Assembly: GCA_016901395.1 (NCBI GenBank)
Contig: JAEAMQ010000024.1
Coordinates: 62,001-126,000, forward strand
Source of the DNA: Prevotella sp.
GTDB taxonomy: Bacteria; Bacteroidota; Bacteroidia; Bacteroidales; Bacteroidaceae
DNA length: 64,000 nt
Reading direction: 5' to 3'
Numbering within the stretch: position 1 is the stretch's first letter; each line of letters opens with the position of its first letter. Of the stretch, positions 35,306 through 43,722 are shown in pieces. The translations under genes and the position numbers were made by a program. The notes under the pieces were generated by a model. It did no database searches. It was not told the origin of the DNA and was given only the letters and a program-made list of their open reading frames with translations.

Positions 35306-37789
35306 ATGAAACATGCAAAATTACTCCTGTCGGCAGTAGTGCTTGCATCATTTTCGACAAGCATGTTTGCCCAAACGAGCGGAACGTATTATCTATATGA
35401 TGCCGCTAACAAACTCTTTCTTTCCCGTGGTTGCAACTGGGGAGCCGAAGCCAGCCCCGACAAGTATGGCACTCCCTTTGTATGGGATTCTGCTGCCGGA
35501 ACGTTTAGCCCGTATGACTGGAACGGCACGGTTTATCTGAACGATGGCGTCTATGTGGATGGTGGAACGGCCGTGGTATGGACTTCCACAGCCAGCGGAG
35601 ACGGCTATATCCTGTCTGCCAATGGCAAGTACATGACCCACGCTACAGGTTCTCTTGGTGAGTATGCCACGATGACTACCGATGCCTCGGCAGCTACCGT
35701 ATGGCAGTTTATGAGCAAAGCCGACCACGATTCGATTGTGGCCGCCTACCCTTCAGACAACAAGGTGAGTGTCATGGCAACGGCCGGACTGACCGGTTCC
35801 ACCGCTGCCGACTTCGATGCAACACTCGCCAACTATACGTCTACGGTGGTCAACACACTTGACCCCAATCTTTACACATGGACTCAGCCTAACAGCAGGA
35901 ATGGGGCAAACGCCACGGTGCCACGCGAAGTGTGGAGTGGGCACGGCGTATTCACCTATTCGCTCTCCAACCTGAAGCCCGGTATTTATAAGGTTTCCGT
36001 ACCTGCTTTCTATCGTGATGGCGGCTTTGCTTTTTGCAATACGCTTGCTGCAGAGGCCGATCCCTATTATGTATCGACCGCTTATGTAAAGGCCAACAAC
36101 GAGGAAGCACGTATCAAGGCATGGGCAGAAGACCGTGTGTTGACATCCGATCCTAACTCCATTGACCAGGCTAAGGCTGCATTCGATGCCGGAAAGTATG
36201 TCAATGAAGTCTACACCTGTGTGGGTAGCGACAGTGTGATGAGCCTTACCGTGGCTGTGCCCAGCTGGCAAGACGACTGCTGGTTTATCTTTGGCAACAC
36301 CACGCTGACCTATTATTCTGACCAGATTGCCGCAGAAGACGCTGCCGCCATAATCGCCAAGGCTCAGGAATTGCAGCAACAGACTATGGAAGCCGCGTTG
36401 AAAACCACGCTGGAAACGACGCTGGCTGCTTTCCAGAGCAACAATTCCATTTCCAATTACAATGCCTTGTCTGACGCGGTCAATGCCGCACAGACATCCG
36501 TCAATGCCTATACCTCGGCCAAAGCCGCACTCGATGGCCGCGCCCAGCTGGTTGATGCCAACAACTTCTACACTGCCGAGGCACTGGATTCTTATTACAC
36601 TACGCCGAAGGCTAAGTATGATGCCGGCACGCTGACCACAGCTGAGGCTCTGGCATTAAACAATCCCTACGCCGTGACCGCATACAAAGGAGAGACCCAG
36701 ACCAATACTTTCCTGGGCACTGCATTTGGTGTCAGCGACTACAGTGGAGTGCCTTACCTCAACACTTGGTCTGAAGAGGGCGATGAAGACGGTTCCAACT
36801 TCCTGGTGCCTTTCTATGAATATTGGACAAGTGATGCCAATTCTTTGGGTGATAAGGTCCTCACCGGTAGCGTGAGCGGACTCGAACCGGGCGTATATGC
36901 CGTAAGCGCAGATGTGCGTGTGGGTATCAGCACATCGAAGAGTGCACCCGCAGTGGGTATCACAATGGATGCCAACGGCGGTAATCCCGTAACCATTACG
37001 GGCACACAGATTGGCTCAACCGTAAGATATCTCGACAATTACACCGTGTATGGCACAGTGAGCAGAGACGGCGTTTTGAACGTGAACTTCAATGTTTCAG
37101 GTACCAATGTAAGCTGGCTCGCGTTCCAGAACCTGAAGTATGAGAAGGCCAACGTCATCGAAATGGATGAGACTGCTGCCTATACTCCGGTGGAGGCAAC
37201 GGGTGTGGTGAATCTCTACCGCACGATTGTGGCTGATGTTTGGAACACCTTGGTATTGCCGTTCGACGTGACTGCCGACCAGGTGAAGGCTGCTTTCGGC
37301 AGCGACGTTCAGGTGTCTGCATATTCCAATACTGATGGCGACAATGTTAACTTCACGGCAACAGATGTCATCACAGCCAATGTTCCTGTGCTGATCAAGG
37401 CCGCTGCAGGCACATCATTCAGCTTCGAGGGTGTGACTGTCGTTCCCGGAACACCGCAGACCACTGGCGTAAACTGGAACTTCGTGGGTACATACGCACC
37501 AGCCACTGCCATCCCCGCAGGCGGCTACATGTTCCAGAACAACCAGATTTTTAAGTCTGATGGCACTGCCGATACCTATTATATGAACGGTTTCCGTGCT
37601 TATCTGGCTCCCGCTTCGGCTTCTGCCGCTAAACCTGTGCTCAACATTAACGGCATAGCTACCGCCATCAACGCCGTAGTGGGTGGGGTAGACGAGGCTG
37701 GAAATGTGTATAACATTACCGGACAGCGCGTTGCCAAGAGCTATAAGGGCATCGTTATCAAGAACGGAAAGAAGATTATTAATAAGTAA
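35306..37789 (+). CDS. Large secreted protein with C-terminal sorting-like tail
   Basis: The 827-aa protein has a signal peptide (LLLSAVVLASFSTSMFAQ). Residues 25-120 (GTYYLYDAANKLFLSRGCNWG) look like a ricin-type or cell-surface beta domain. The middle shows two carbohydrate-binding-like beta-sandwich segments (GVFTYSLSNLKPGIYKVSVPAFYRDGG near 215 and LTGSVSGLEPGVYAVSADVRVG near 520), separated by an Ala/Gln-rich coiled region (about 350-430). The end VYNITGQRVAKSYKGIVIKNGKKIINK closely resembles the tail of the GH43 protein, suggesting shared sorting by the type IX system. No catalytic motif is recognised. It may be an adhesin or a surface scaffold. Confidence 0.85.
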   Translation: MKHAKLLLSAVVLASFSTSMFAQTSGTYYLYDAANKLFLSRGCNWGAEASPDKYGTPFVWDSAAGTFSPYDWNGTVYLNDGVYVDGGTAVVWTSTASGDGYILSANGKYMTHATGSLGEYATMTTDASAATVWQFMSKADHDSIVAAYPSDNKVSVMATAGLTGSTAADFDATLANYTSTVVNTLDPNLYTWTQPNSRNGANATVPREVWSGHGVFTYSLSNLKPGIYKVSVPAFYRDGGFAFCNTLAAEADPYYVSTAYVKANNEEARIKAWAEDRVLTSDPNSIDQAKAAFDAGKYVNEVYTCVGSDSVMSLTVAVPSWQDDCWFIFGNTTLTYYSDQIAAEDAAAIIAKAQELQQQTMEAALKTTLETTLAAFQSNNSISNYNALSDAVNAAQTSVNAYTSAKAALDGRAQLVDANNFYTAEALDSYYTTPKAKYDAGTLTTAEALALNNPYAVTAYKGETQTNTFLGTAFGVSDYSGVPYLNTWSEEGDEDGSNFLVPFYEYWTSDANSLGDKVLTGSVSGLEPGVYAVSADVRVGISTSKSAPAVGITMDANGGNPVTITGTQIGSTVRYLDNYTVYGTVSRDGVLNVNFNVSGTNVSWLAFQNLKYEKANVIEMDETAAYTPVEATGVVNLYRTIVADVWNTLVLPFDVTADQVKAAFGSDVQVSAYSNTDGDNVNFTATDVITANVPVLIKAAAGTSFSFEGVTVVPGTPQTTGVNWNFVGTYAPATAIPAGGYMFQNNQIFKSDGTADTYYMNGFRAYLAPASASAAKPVLNINGIATAINAVVGGVDEAGNVYNITGQRVAKSYKGIVIKNGKKIINK

Positions 37790-37810
37790 CCTCCTAATAT
37801 TATCATAAAG

Positions 37811-38011
37811 ATGAAAACATATTTGCAACCCATGATCAAGACCCGCGAGATATCCAATGAGGACTTCCTCGCAGCATCACCTGTAGTAACAGACCAGAAT
37901 GGTGTAAGAATTAATAATGGCTCCAATGCTTCACCCGGAGGGGCGAACTCTAAGTACTACAGCATCTGGGACACTGAGGACTCGGATTTCTCTTCCGGTG
38001 ATTATGAATAG
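37811..38011 (+). CDS. Small protein of unknown function (66 aa)
   Basis: This short gene starts 21 bp after the large secreted protein gene and looks co-transcribed. The sequence begins MKTYLQPMIKTREISNEDFLAASPVV and ends in a Gly/Ser/Asn- and Asp-rich tail (NNGSNASPGGANSKYYSIWD, then acidic residues). There is no signal peptide or membrane segment. The pattern TYxQP...LAASP followed by a Gly/Asp-rich tail resembles very common unnamed Bacteroidetes small proteins found near secreted-protein genes. A terminator follows. It is likely real; the function is unknown. Confidence 0.7.
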   Translation: MKTYLQPMIKTREISNEDFLAASPVVTDQNGVRINNGSNASPGGANSKYYSIWDTEDSDFSSGDYE

Positions 38012-38044
38012 ACGTGACGCTTCTTTAGAATAAATCAAATGACA

Positions 38045-38080
38045 GGCGGGCTTCCATGTAGGGAGCCTGCTTTTTTTATA
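38045..38080 (+). terminator. Terminator after the small-protein gene
   Basis: The imperfect hairpin GGCGGGCTTCC / GGGAGCCTGC is followed by seven T. Confidence 0.65.
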
Positions 38081-38176
38081 GTCCACGATGTAGGAGGGCA
38101 GACCCTTAAGAATATCAAAAAAACGAAGATAAAGCAGACATAAATAGATTATTTTAAGTAATTTTGTCTCTTGCAA

Positions 38177-38827
38177 ATGCTAAAGAGAATCATCATAGTA
38201 CTCATGGTGTTGTTGGGGATGGCTGCAAATCTGCAGGCCCAAAACAACGATCGTCCCGGCTATATCAATCCCGAGGACAGGGAGGTGGATATGGACAATC
38301 CCACTTTCGTGCCGATGGTGAAGATGGGCAAGGTGAAGCTGGGTAAGGATTCGATACAATATGTTGAGATGAACGATGTCTGGGTGTTCTCCCCGCCGGT
38401 GTTTAAGAATGCCCGCCAGCGTGCGGCCTACAACCGATTGGTGTATAACATCAAGAAGGTGCTGCCCATAGCGAAGGAGGTGAACCGCATCATCATCGAG
38501 ACAGGAGACTATCTCGAGACGCTGCCCAACAAGAGAGCGCGCGACGAACACATGAAACTCGTGGAGGCAAGCATCAAGAAAGAGTACACCCCACGAATGA
38601 AAAAGCTCAGCTATAGTCAGGGAAAACTGCTCATCAGACTGGTTTACCGCGAGTGCAACAGTTCGAGTTATGACCTCATCAAAGGCTTCCTCGGACCCAT
38701 CCGGGCCGGTTTTTATCAGGCCTTTGCATGGGTTTTCGGGGCCAGTTTGAAGAAACAATACGACCCGAATGGCGTAGACCGTCTCACCGAACGCATCGTT
38801 CTCCAGGTCGAAGCCGGCCAGTTGTAA
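38177..38827 (+). CDS. DUF4294 family exported protein
   Basis: The protein (216-218 aa) has an N-terminal signal segment (IIIVLMVLLGMAANLQAQ). The body includes VFKNARQRAAYNRLVYNIKKVLPIAKE, followed by DYLETLPNKRARDEHMKLVEASIKKEY, the hallmark of DUF4294, a Bacteroidetes-specific family of unknown function. The end KLLIRLVYRECNSSSYDLIKGFLGPIRAGFYQAFAWVFG is also conserved in this group. It has its own TAATTTTG -7 box at 38159-38166, very close to the start, and a bidirectional terminator behind. Starts at 38171 and 38177 are both possible. Confidence 0.88.
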   Translation: MLKRIIIVLMVLLGMAANLQAQNNDRPGYINPEDREVDMDNPTFVPMVKMGKVKLGKDSIQYVEMNDVWVFSPPVFKNARQRAAYNRLVYNIKKVLPIAKEVNRIIIETGDYLETLPNKRARDEHMKLVEASIKKEYTPRMKKLSYSQGKLLIRLVYRECNSSSYDLIKGFLGPIRAGFYQAFAWVFGASLKKQYDPNGVDRLTERIVLQVEAGQL

Positions 38828-38834
38828 TCATCAT

Positions 38835-38865
38835 AAAAGCCCAACCGGTCTCCCGGCTGGGCTTT
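38835..38865. terminator. Bidirectional terminator
   Basis: Inverted arms AAAGCCCA-CCGG / CCGG-TGGGCTTT separate the DUF4294 gene from the convergent glycosyltransferase gene, with A/T tracts on both sides. Confidence 0.7.
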
Positions 38866-38922
38866 GTCATATTCTTTTGTGAGCTTACCCCTCATTCCGT
38901 CTGGGTATCATTCTATCCAGCA

Positions 38923-39717
38923 TTACAGGTATTGGTCGATGCCTGTCACTGCGCGGCATCGGCCTGAAGATACTGTTTCACGGAACATCTGCTCGTTTTC
39001 GGCCGTGTGTTCGGTGCTTTTCTCGGGATGATAGAGGTGTACGGCAGGAGCCATGAGCTTAGCATTTTTCCGTTTCAGACCATTGTTGAAGAGGCGTTGT
39101 ATAAACTCCGAGTCCTCAATTCCCCATCCGACAAACTTCTCCTCAAACCCATTCGCCCTCAGATAGTCGTCGCGCCACAGTGCGAGATGACAGCTTCGGG
39201 CATGCCGCAGGTCGCGATAGCCCTTGAACCACGGGTTGAGCCACGGCATGCGCAGCATCACCAAGCGTCGCTTCAGACCCTTGGAGAAGAAGCCTATACA
39301 GGGGTCGAGCGACCTCACCCGGCTCTCAGTGGCCTGCCGGAGGAGCCTTGCCCTGCTGCCAGTGACAAAGTATCCTGGTGCGCGCAGGCTCACATGGTCT
39401 TCGATGAAATGGGGAGAGACGAGGATATCGCCGTCGATCAGGATAATATATGCGCCCGAAGCCATCGCTACTGCCACGTTGCGCGACTTGGCCACACGAA
39501 ACCCTTCGTCGGGAATCCACGAGTGGAGGAGTCGCACGGGAAACTCCTTGCGGTAGCGGTCGATGAGTTGTCGTGTCTCGTCGTTGGAGCCGTCGTCGGC
39601 GATGATGACCTCTCTGGGCAGGGCATGTTGCCGCAGCACGCTCTTGAGCACCAGCTCCAGAAAGGGCGGATTGTTGTAAGTAGTGATGACAAGCGATACA
39701 TCTTGTGCAATGTTCAT
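38923..39717 (-). CDS. Glycosyltransferase family 2
   Basis: The 264-aa GT-A enzyme opens with VSLVITTYNNPPFLELVLKSV. It has the first nucleotide-binding Asp pair in IIADDGSNDET and the metal-binding DXD as LIDGDILV near residue 95. The galactosyltransferase-like C-terminal block FVGWGIEDSEFIQRLFNNGL (the GWGxED motif) is present. It transfers a sugar in the cytoplasm to a lipid-linked core. Its first bases overlap the stop of the GT9 gene by four bases (ATGA type), so the two are translationally coupled and belong to the same LOS/LPS core locus. Confidence 0.93.
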   Translation of the reverse strand: MNIAQDVSLVITTYNNPPFLELVLKSVLRQHALPREVIIADDGSNDETRQLIDRYRKEFPVRLLHSWIPDEGFRVAKSRNVAVAMASGAYIILIDGDILVSPHFIEDHVSLRAPGYFVTGSRARLLRQATESRVRSLDPCIGFFSKGLKRRLVMLRMPWLNPWFKGYRDLRHARSCHLALWRDDYLRANGFEEKFVGWGIEDSEFIQRLFNNGLKRKNAKLMAPAVHLYHPEKSTEHTAENEQMFRETVSSGRCRAVTGIDQYL

Positions 39718-40772
39718 AGGTTGGTAATCGTGCTTTTCAGGTCAATATGGTGAGTCGCGATGAAGTCGTTGAACCGTTTCCACACCGCTTCTATTGTTAT
39801 CAGGTTATACATTTGCTGAGGTGTCAGGCCGTTGGTGTCGGCCAAATCCATCGCCGACACACCGTCGGCAGGCACGGCGTCTTGGGGAATCCACGTCGAT
39901 TTCAGCGACCCGGGGGCACAAATCACAAACGACGGACGCCCTGCGGCATGCACGATATGGCGCGCTCCGCCCTCGTTGCCGAAGTAAAGGGCGATGTGAT
40001 GAGACAATGCCAGCAGTTCGCGCGGGCTCTTGGCCTGCACATCGATGAACACGCGGCTGCGGTCTTTTAGCTGTCGGTAGATGCGCCGCGCATTCTCTTC
40101 TTCCTGCCCGGGGGCATAGTTGAAGATGATTTGCACGTCGGGATATTGTGCGATGAAGCGGTCGATAATCTCCGTCATGCGGTCTTCGTGCCATACTTTG
40201 AAACTCAGTTTGGCCGTCACGCCCATGAGTACTATCGGCTTGGAGATGTCTATGCCCATGTGTTCCAGGTATCGGCGCATGGAGAGAAGGTCGTCTTCGC
40301 TGACAGGCAGGGTGATGTGACGGTCCACAACGAGGGGGCGTAGGGCAGCGAGTGGGGCTGCCAGACTGATGTTATGGTCCACCATGCTCTTGCTGCCACA
40401 TTCGGGTAGCAGGTGGTTGGAGGTCAGGCGGGTGTAGGATTTGTGCAGTCCGATGCGATAAGGTGTGTGCGGAGAGAATAGTGCAAATACCTGTGTGTTG
40501 ACCGTCGACCGCATATCGATGATGACATCATAGCGCACACGGTGCACAATACGCCACACCTTCTGCAAATAAGTCAGTGCATGGTGTCGCTCGTCGTCGG
40601 TAAAAGTCTGGATGGAATGGAGCGCGGGATGCCCCTCGAAAAGTGGTGCAATGCGCTCGTTGAGCACCAAATCGATGCGCGCTTCGGGAAAAGTGGCATG
40701 CAGGGTATTCAGCAATGGTGTGGCGAGAATGGTGTCACCCATCTGTCTGAAACGTATCACCAGTATATTCAT
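39714..40772 (-). CDS. Glycosyltransferase family 9 (heptosyltransferase-like)
   Basis: The 352-aa GT-B protein begins with NILVIRFRQMGDTILATPLLNTLHATFPEARIDLVLNE, the standard opening of the ADP-heptose:LPS heptosyltransferase family. The C-terminal donor-binding half has the block HIALYFGNEGGARHIVHAAGRPSFVI, where heptosyltransferases normally show a similar D/N-x-G-x-x-H pattern. It acts at the inner face of the inner membrane on lipid A-core. It is upstream of and overlaps the GT2 gene, and lies downstream of the GT4 gene in the same direction. The sugar is not predictable; heptose is the family norm. Confidence 0.92.
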   Translation of the reverse strand: MNILVIRFRQMGDTILATPLLNTLHATFPEARIDLVLNERIAPLFEGHPALHSIQTFTDDERHHALTYLQKVWRIVHRVRYDVIIDMRSTVNTQVFALFSPHTPYRIGLHKSYTRLTSNHLLPECGSKSMVDHNISLAAPLAALRPLVVDRHITLPVSEDDLLSMRRYLEHMGIDISKPIVLMGVTAKLSFKVWHEDRMTEIIDRFIAQYPDVQIIFNYAPGQEEENARRIYRQLKDRSRVFIDVQAKSPRELLALSHHIALYFGNEGGARHIVHAAGRPSFVICAPGSLKSTWIPQDAVPADGVSAMDLADTNGLTPQQMYNLITIEAVWKRFNDFIATHHIDLKSTITNL

Positions 40773-40855
40773 CGTATTAAATAATTAATATTTTTCACGT
40801 TTATCTTCCCCCAATCCTCATTCAAAAATCCTCACCCTTCATCCATCATCATTCG

Positions 40856-42010
40856 TCATTCCTCGTTCCACGCTCCGCATTCGCGATATTCCTGCATCAT
40901 CTCGCGGGCGATATCGTTGTTTTCGAAGCGTCTCACATAGGCCCTGCTACGCCCCACCGCCTCACGGCATAGCTCCGGATGGTCGAGATACTGACTCACA
41001 GCCTCGGCCATCGCGTGCTCGTTGTCGGGGTCGATATAGATGCAATCGCGGCCGCCGGCTTCCTCCAGACACGACCCTGTGGCCGCCACTACGGGCAGAC
41101 CGCTCTGTATAGCCTCGATGATGGGGATGCCGAAACCCTCGTAGCGCGACGGATAGACAAACACCCGTGCCCCCTGATAGAGGGCGGGCAGATCGTCGTT
41201 GGGGATGCCGTGGAGCAGATGGATGCGACGTGAGAGGCCGTTGCGCTCAGCATAGTCGGTCACCAGACGGGTGTAGTCGGTCTTGCGGCCGATGGCCACG
41301 AGATGCACCCGCTCTGGCAACAGGCTCAGTGCTTTCACTGCCAACAGCAGATTTTTGCGCTCCTCGATACTTCCCACGTTGAGGATATAGCAGTCGGTGA
41401 GCCCGTACTTGCGCCGGATAGCCTCGATCACAGGCTGCTCCACGGTCTTTGCAAAAGCCCGTCCGCAACTTTGATACACCACGTCGATACGCTCACGGGG
41501 GTAGTTGGAATAGTGGAGAATGTCGCGCTTGGTACACTCGCTGATAGCCACGATGCGGTCGGCCTCACGCAGTGTGCGCTGGAATTTACGCTTATAGAGT
41601 TGCACGTCGACCCATTTGTAATACTCCGGATGGCGCAGAAATATAAGATCGTGTATGGTGACGAGCGTGCGGATGCCTGCCTTGCGGATGCCCGCCGGCA
41701 GTTCGCCCGACAGCCCGTGGTAGAGAGGAATGCCGTCGCGCACCAAGTCGGCCACCATTCCGCGCGTCCGCCACAGGTCTTGCATGAAGCGATGGGAATG
41801 TCCCGAATAGACAAACTCCACGCGGTCGCTCTCTTCCACCTGATGACGGAGGTCGTCGCGGCCCTCGTCGGGGGCGTAGAGACGCATGCAAGGACCGTCG
41901 GCGAGGGCCGATAGCGAGTTGACAAGCGTGCGCCCGTAGCTGCCCAAGCCTGTGCCGTTGCACACGATACGCTTGGCATCGAAACCGATGAGGAGGTTAT
42001 TTTTATCCAT
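40856..42010 (-). CDS. Glycosyltransferase family 4 (GT-B)
   Basis: The 384-aa protein starts at MDKNNLLIGFDAKRIVCNGTGLGSYGRTLV, the typical Gly-rich acceptor-side loop of GT4 enzymes. The donor-side half shows YILNVGSIEERKNLLLAVKAL, PNDDLPALYQGARVFVYPSRYEGFGIPIIEAIQSGLPVVA with the E-x7-E motif, and CIYIDPDN. The start at 42010 is chosen because the upstream extension of the frame is the antisense of the next gene. Its -7 promoter box ends only 8 bp before the ATG. It is the first gene of the minus-strand run GT4-GT9-GT2, which probably builds the LOS core. Confidence 0.93.
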   Translation of the reverse strand: MDKNNLLIGFDAKRIVCNGTGLGSYGRTLVNSLSALADGPCMRLYAPDEGRDDLRHQVEESDRVEFVYSGHSHRFMQDLWRTRGMVADLVRDGIPLYHGLSGELPAGIRKAGIRTLVTIHDLIFLRHPEYYKWVDVQLYKRKFQRTLREADRIVAISECTKRDILHYSNYPRERIDVVYQSCGRAFAKTVEQPVIEAIRRKYGLTDCYILNVGSIEERKNLLLAVKALSLLPERVHLVAIGRKTDYTRLVTDYAERNGLSRRIHLLHGIPNDDLPALYQGARVFVYPSRYEGFGIPIIEAIQSGLPVVAATGSCLEEAGGRDCIYIDPDNEHAMAEAVSQYLDHPELCREAVGRSRAYVRRFENNDIAREMMQEYRECGAWNEE

Positions 42011-42018
42011 AAGCTCTG

Positions 42019-42048
42019 CAAATATACAAAATAAAATATTTATCTTTG
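42019..42048. promoter_or_regulatory. Back-to-back promoters giving nearly leaderless mRNAs
   Basis: On the minus strand TATATTTG (plus-strand CAAATATA, 42019-42026) ends 8 bp before the GT4 ATG. On the plus strand TATCTTTG (42041-42048) ends 4 bp before the GT2 ATG at 42053. Both start codons lie within a few bases of the expected transcription starts. Confidence 0.65.
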
Positions 42049-42052
42049 CAAC

Positions 42053-42826
42053 ATGTTGGAAGAAAATAAGATATCCGTTGTCATCAATACCTACAACGCT
42101 GAGCGACATCTCCGGGAAGTGCTCGAAGCGGTAAAGTGGTTTGACGAAACCGTGGTCTGCGACATGGAGAGCACCGACTCCACCGTGTCTATCGCACGGC
42201 AATACGGTTGTCGGGTGGTGACATATCCCAAGGGAGACAGCGTCTGTGCTGAACCCGCCCGTACATTTGCCATCCAAAGCGCTACGTCGAAATGGGTGTT
42301 GGTGGTCGATGCCGACGAAATCGTAACCCCCGAACTGCGCCAATATCTCTACCGTCGCATTGCTGAGGCCGACTGTCCGGAGGGTCTTTACATTCCCCGT
42401 CGCAACCGGTTTATGAACCGTCTCAAGGCAGGACGGCTGAGAGACTTCCAACTTCGATTCTTCATCCGCGAGGGAACGGTGTGGCCGCCCTATGTGCACA
42501 CCTTTCCACAGGTCAATGGACGGGTAGAGAAGATAGAGCATGCGGGGCGTGAGGTGTGCTTTGTCCATCTGGCTGAGAACACGCTCCACGAGGTGATGCA
42601 GAAGACCAACGACTACACCGACGGCGAGGTGGCCAAGAAGTCGCACAAGCATTATGGCATCGGGGCATTGTTATGGCGACCTGTGTGGCGGTTTTTCAAA
42701 TCCTATTTCATGGATGGTAACATCCGCAACGGACTTACAGGCTTCATTGAGAGCAGCGTGGCCGGCATCTATCAGTTTCTGATGGTGGCCAAGATGTTGG
42801 AGCAACGCATGAAAGACCGACACTAA
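42053..42826 (+). CDS. Glycosyltransferase family 2 (WaaE/KdtX-like)
   Basis: The 257-aa GT-A protein has the opening ISVVINTYNAERHLREVLEAVKWFDETVVCDMESTDST and the DXD-type WVLVVDADEIVTPEL near residue 83, typical of the WaaE/KdtX group that adds a glucose to inner-core heptose in enterobacteria. The block RNRFMNRLKAG and LRDFQLRFFIREG follow as in relatives. The start is fixed by the conserved KISVVINTYN strand; there is no later Met that would keep it. It is followed after 11 bp by a core kinase gene, so both probably modify the LOS core. Confidence 0.92.
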   Translation: MLEENKISVVINTYNAERHLREVLEAVKWFDETVVCDMESTDSTVSIARQYGCRVVTYPKGDSVCAEPARTFAIQSATSKWVLVVDADEIVTPELRQYLYRRIAEADCPEGLYIPRRNRFMNRLKAGRLRDFQLRFFIREGTVWPPYVHTFPQVNGRVEKIEHAGREVCFVHLAENTLHEVMQKTNDYTDGEVAKKSHKHYGIGALLWRPVWRFFKSYFMDGNIRNGLTGFIESSVAGIYQFLMVAKMLEQRMKDRH

Positions 42827-42837
42827 AAACCATCCTC

Positions 42838-43581
42838 ATGAAGACAATCCTTTCACCGGAATACATCCACCAAACAGCATTTATCCATCAGATTCCCCAC
42901 CTGTTCGCATTGGGTGAGGGTACGTTGCTGTGGCAGGGGCGCAACGAGATACGCTCGTTTGACCACGATGGCAGGACGATGGTGGCCAAGCATTTCAAGG
43001 CGCTCAACGTGTTCAAAAGATGCTATTACACCCTCTTTCGGAAGAATAAGGCCCTGCGGTCGTTCGAGAACGCGGCACGGCTGCGTCAACGCGGCTTCTC
43101 CACACCCCACGAGATAGCCTATATCGAGGTGCGCAAGGGTGGATGGGTGAGTGATATCTACTATGTCTGCGAGTACAACCGTCGACGCCCTCTGGCCGAA
43201 ATGCTCACTGCGGGCGACGATTTCGACCGGGCACTGACGGCTGATTTCGCCCAATATGTGGCCCGACTCCACAGCGAGGGCATCGTCCACCACGACCTGA
43301 ACAATACGAATGTGACCTGTGAAGCTACCGGTCAGCACCACGACTTTACGCTCATCGACATCAACCGCATGACGTTCTACCCCCATGAGGTGCCGCTGGG
43401 CGAGAGCCTGCGCAATCTGACGCTGTTCTCAGACGACTGTCCGCAGTTTCGCTTCTTCCTCAGAGAGTATGTCGAAGCGCGCGGACTTTCCGAATCAGTC
43501 TACGACGATGCGTTGAAAATCAAGGCTTCACACGACCGCCATTGGCATCGCAAGAAGCGCTTCCTTCATCCTTTGCGATAG
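42838..43581 (+). CDS. Lipopolysaccharide core kinase family protein (InaA/WaaP-like)
   Basis: The 247-aa protein has a protein-kinase-like fold. The VAIK-type Lys is in TMVAKHFKAL near residue 50. The catalytic loop HHDLNNTNVTC near residue 158 matches the HxDLxxxN pattern, and the metal-binding Asp is in FTLIDINRMTF near residue 178. Relatives phosphorylate sugars of the LPS inner core (Kdo or heptose). It lies 11 bp after the WaaE-like GT2 gene in the same transcript. A hairpin terminator follows. The substrate is inferred from neighbours. Confidence 0.88.
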   Translation: MKTILSPEYIHQTAFIHQIPHLFALGEGTLLWQGRNEIRSFDHDGRTMVAKHFKALNVFKRCYYTLFRKNKALRSFENAARLRQRGFSTPHEIAYIEVRKGGWVSDIYYVCEYNRRRPLAEMLTAGDDFDRALTADFAQYVARLHSEGIVHHDLNNTNVTCEATGQHHDFTLIDINRMTFYPHEVPLGESLRNLTLFSDDCPQFRFFLREYVEARGLSESVYDDALKIKASHDRHWHRKKRFLHPLR

Positions 43582-43643
43582 TTGCTGCCAATGGAGACAA
43601 TTGGTCTGTAGGCAGCAGGATTTCCCCAATTTTATGATGAAAG

Positions 43644-43680
43644 GTATCGGTCTACCACCTGTTTTGTGGTAGATTGATAC
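43644..43680. terminator. Hairpin between convergent genes
   Basis: Arms GTATCGGTCTACCAC and GTGGTAGATTGATAC pair with two mismatches. An outer GGAGACA/TGTCTCC pair encloses them. It serves the core kinase gene and probably also the lipid A acyltransferase gene. Confidence 0.6.
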
Positions 43681-43722
43681 GTGTCTCCCTAAAAAATATT
43701 GAATAATTCTGCCAGGAACAGA

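Noticed and set aside
42011-42652. Longer N-terminus of the GT4 protein
   Set aside because: The extension is the antisense of the GT2 gene and lacks family similarity; the Gly-rich start at 42010 fits GT4.
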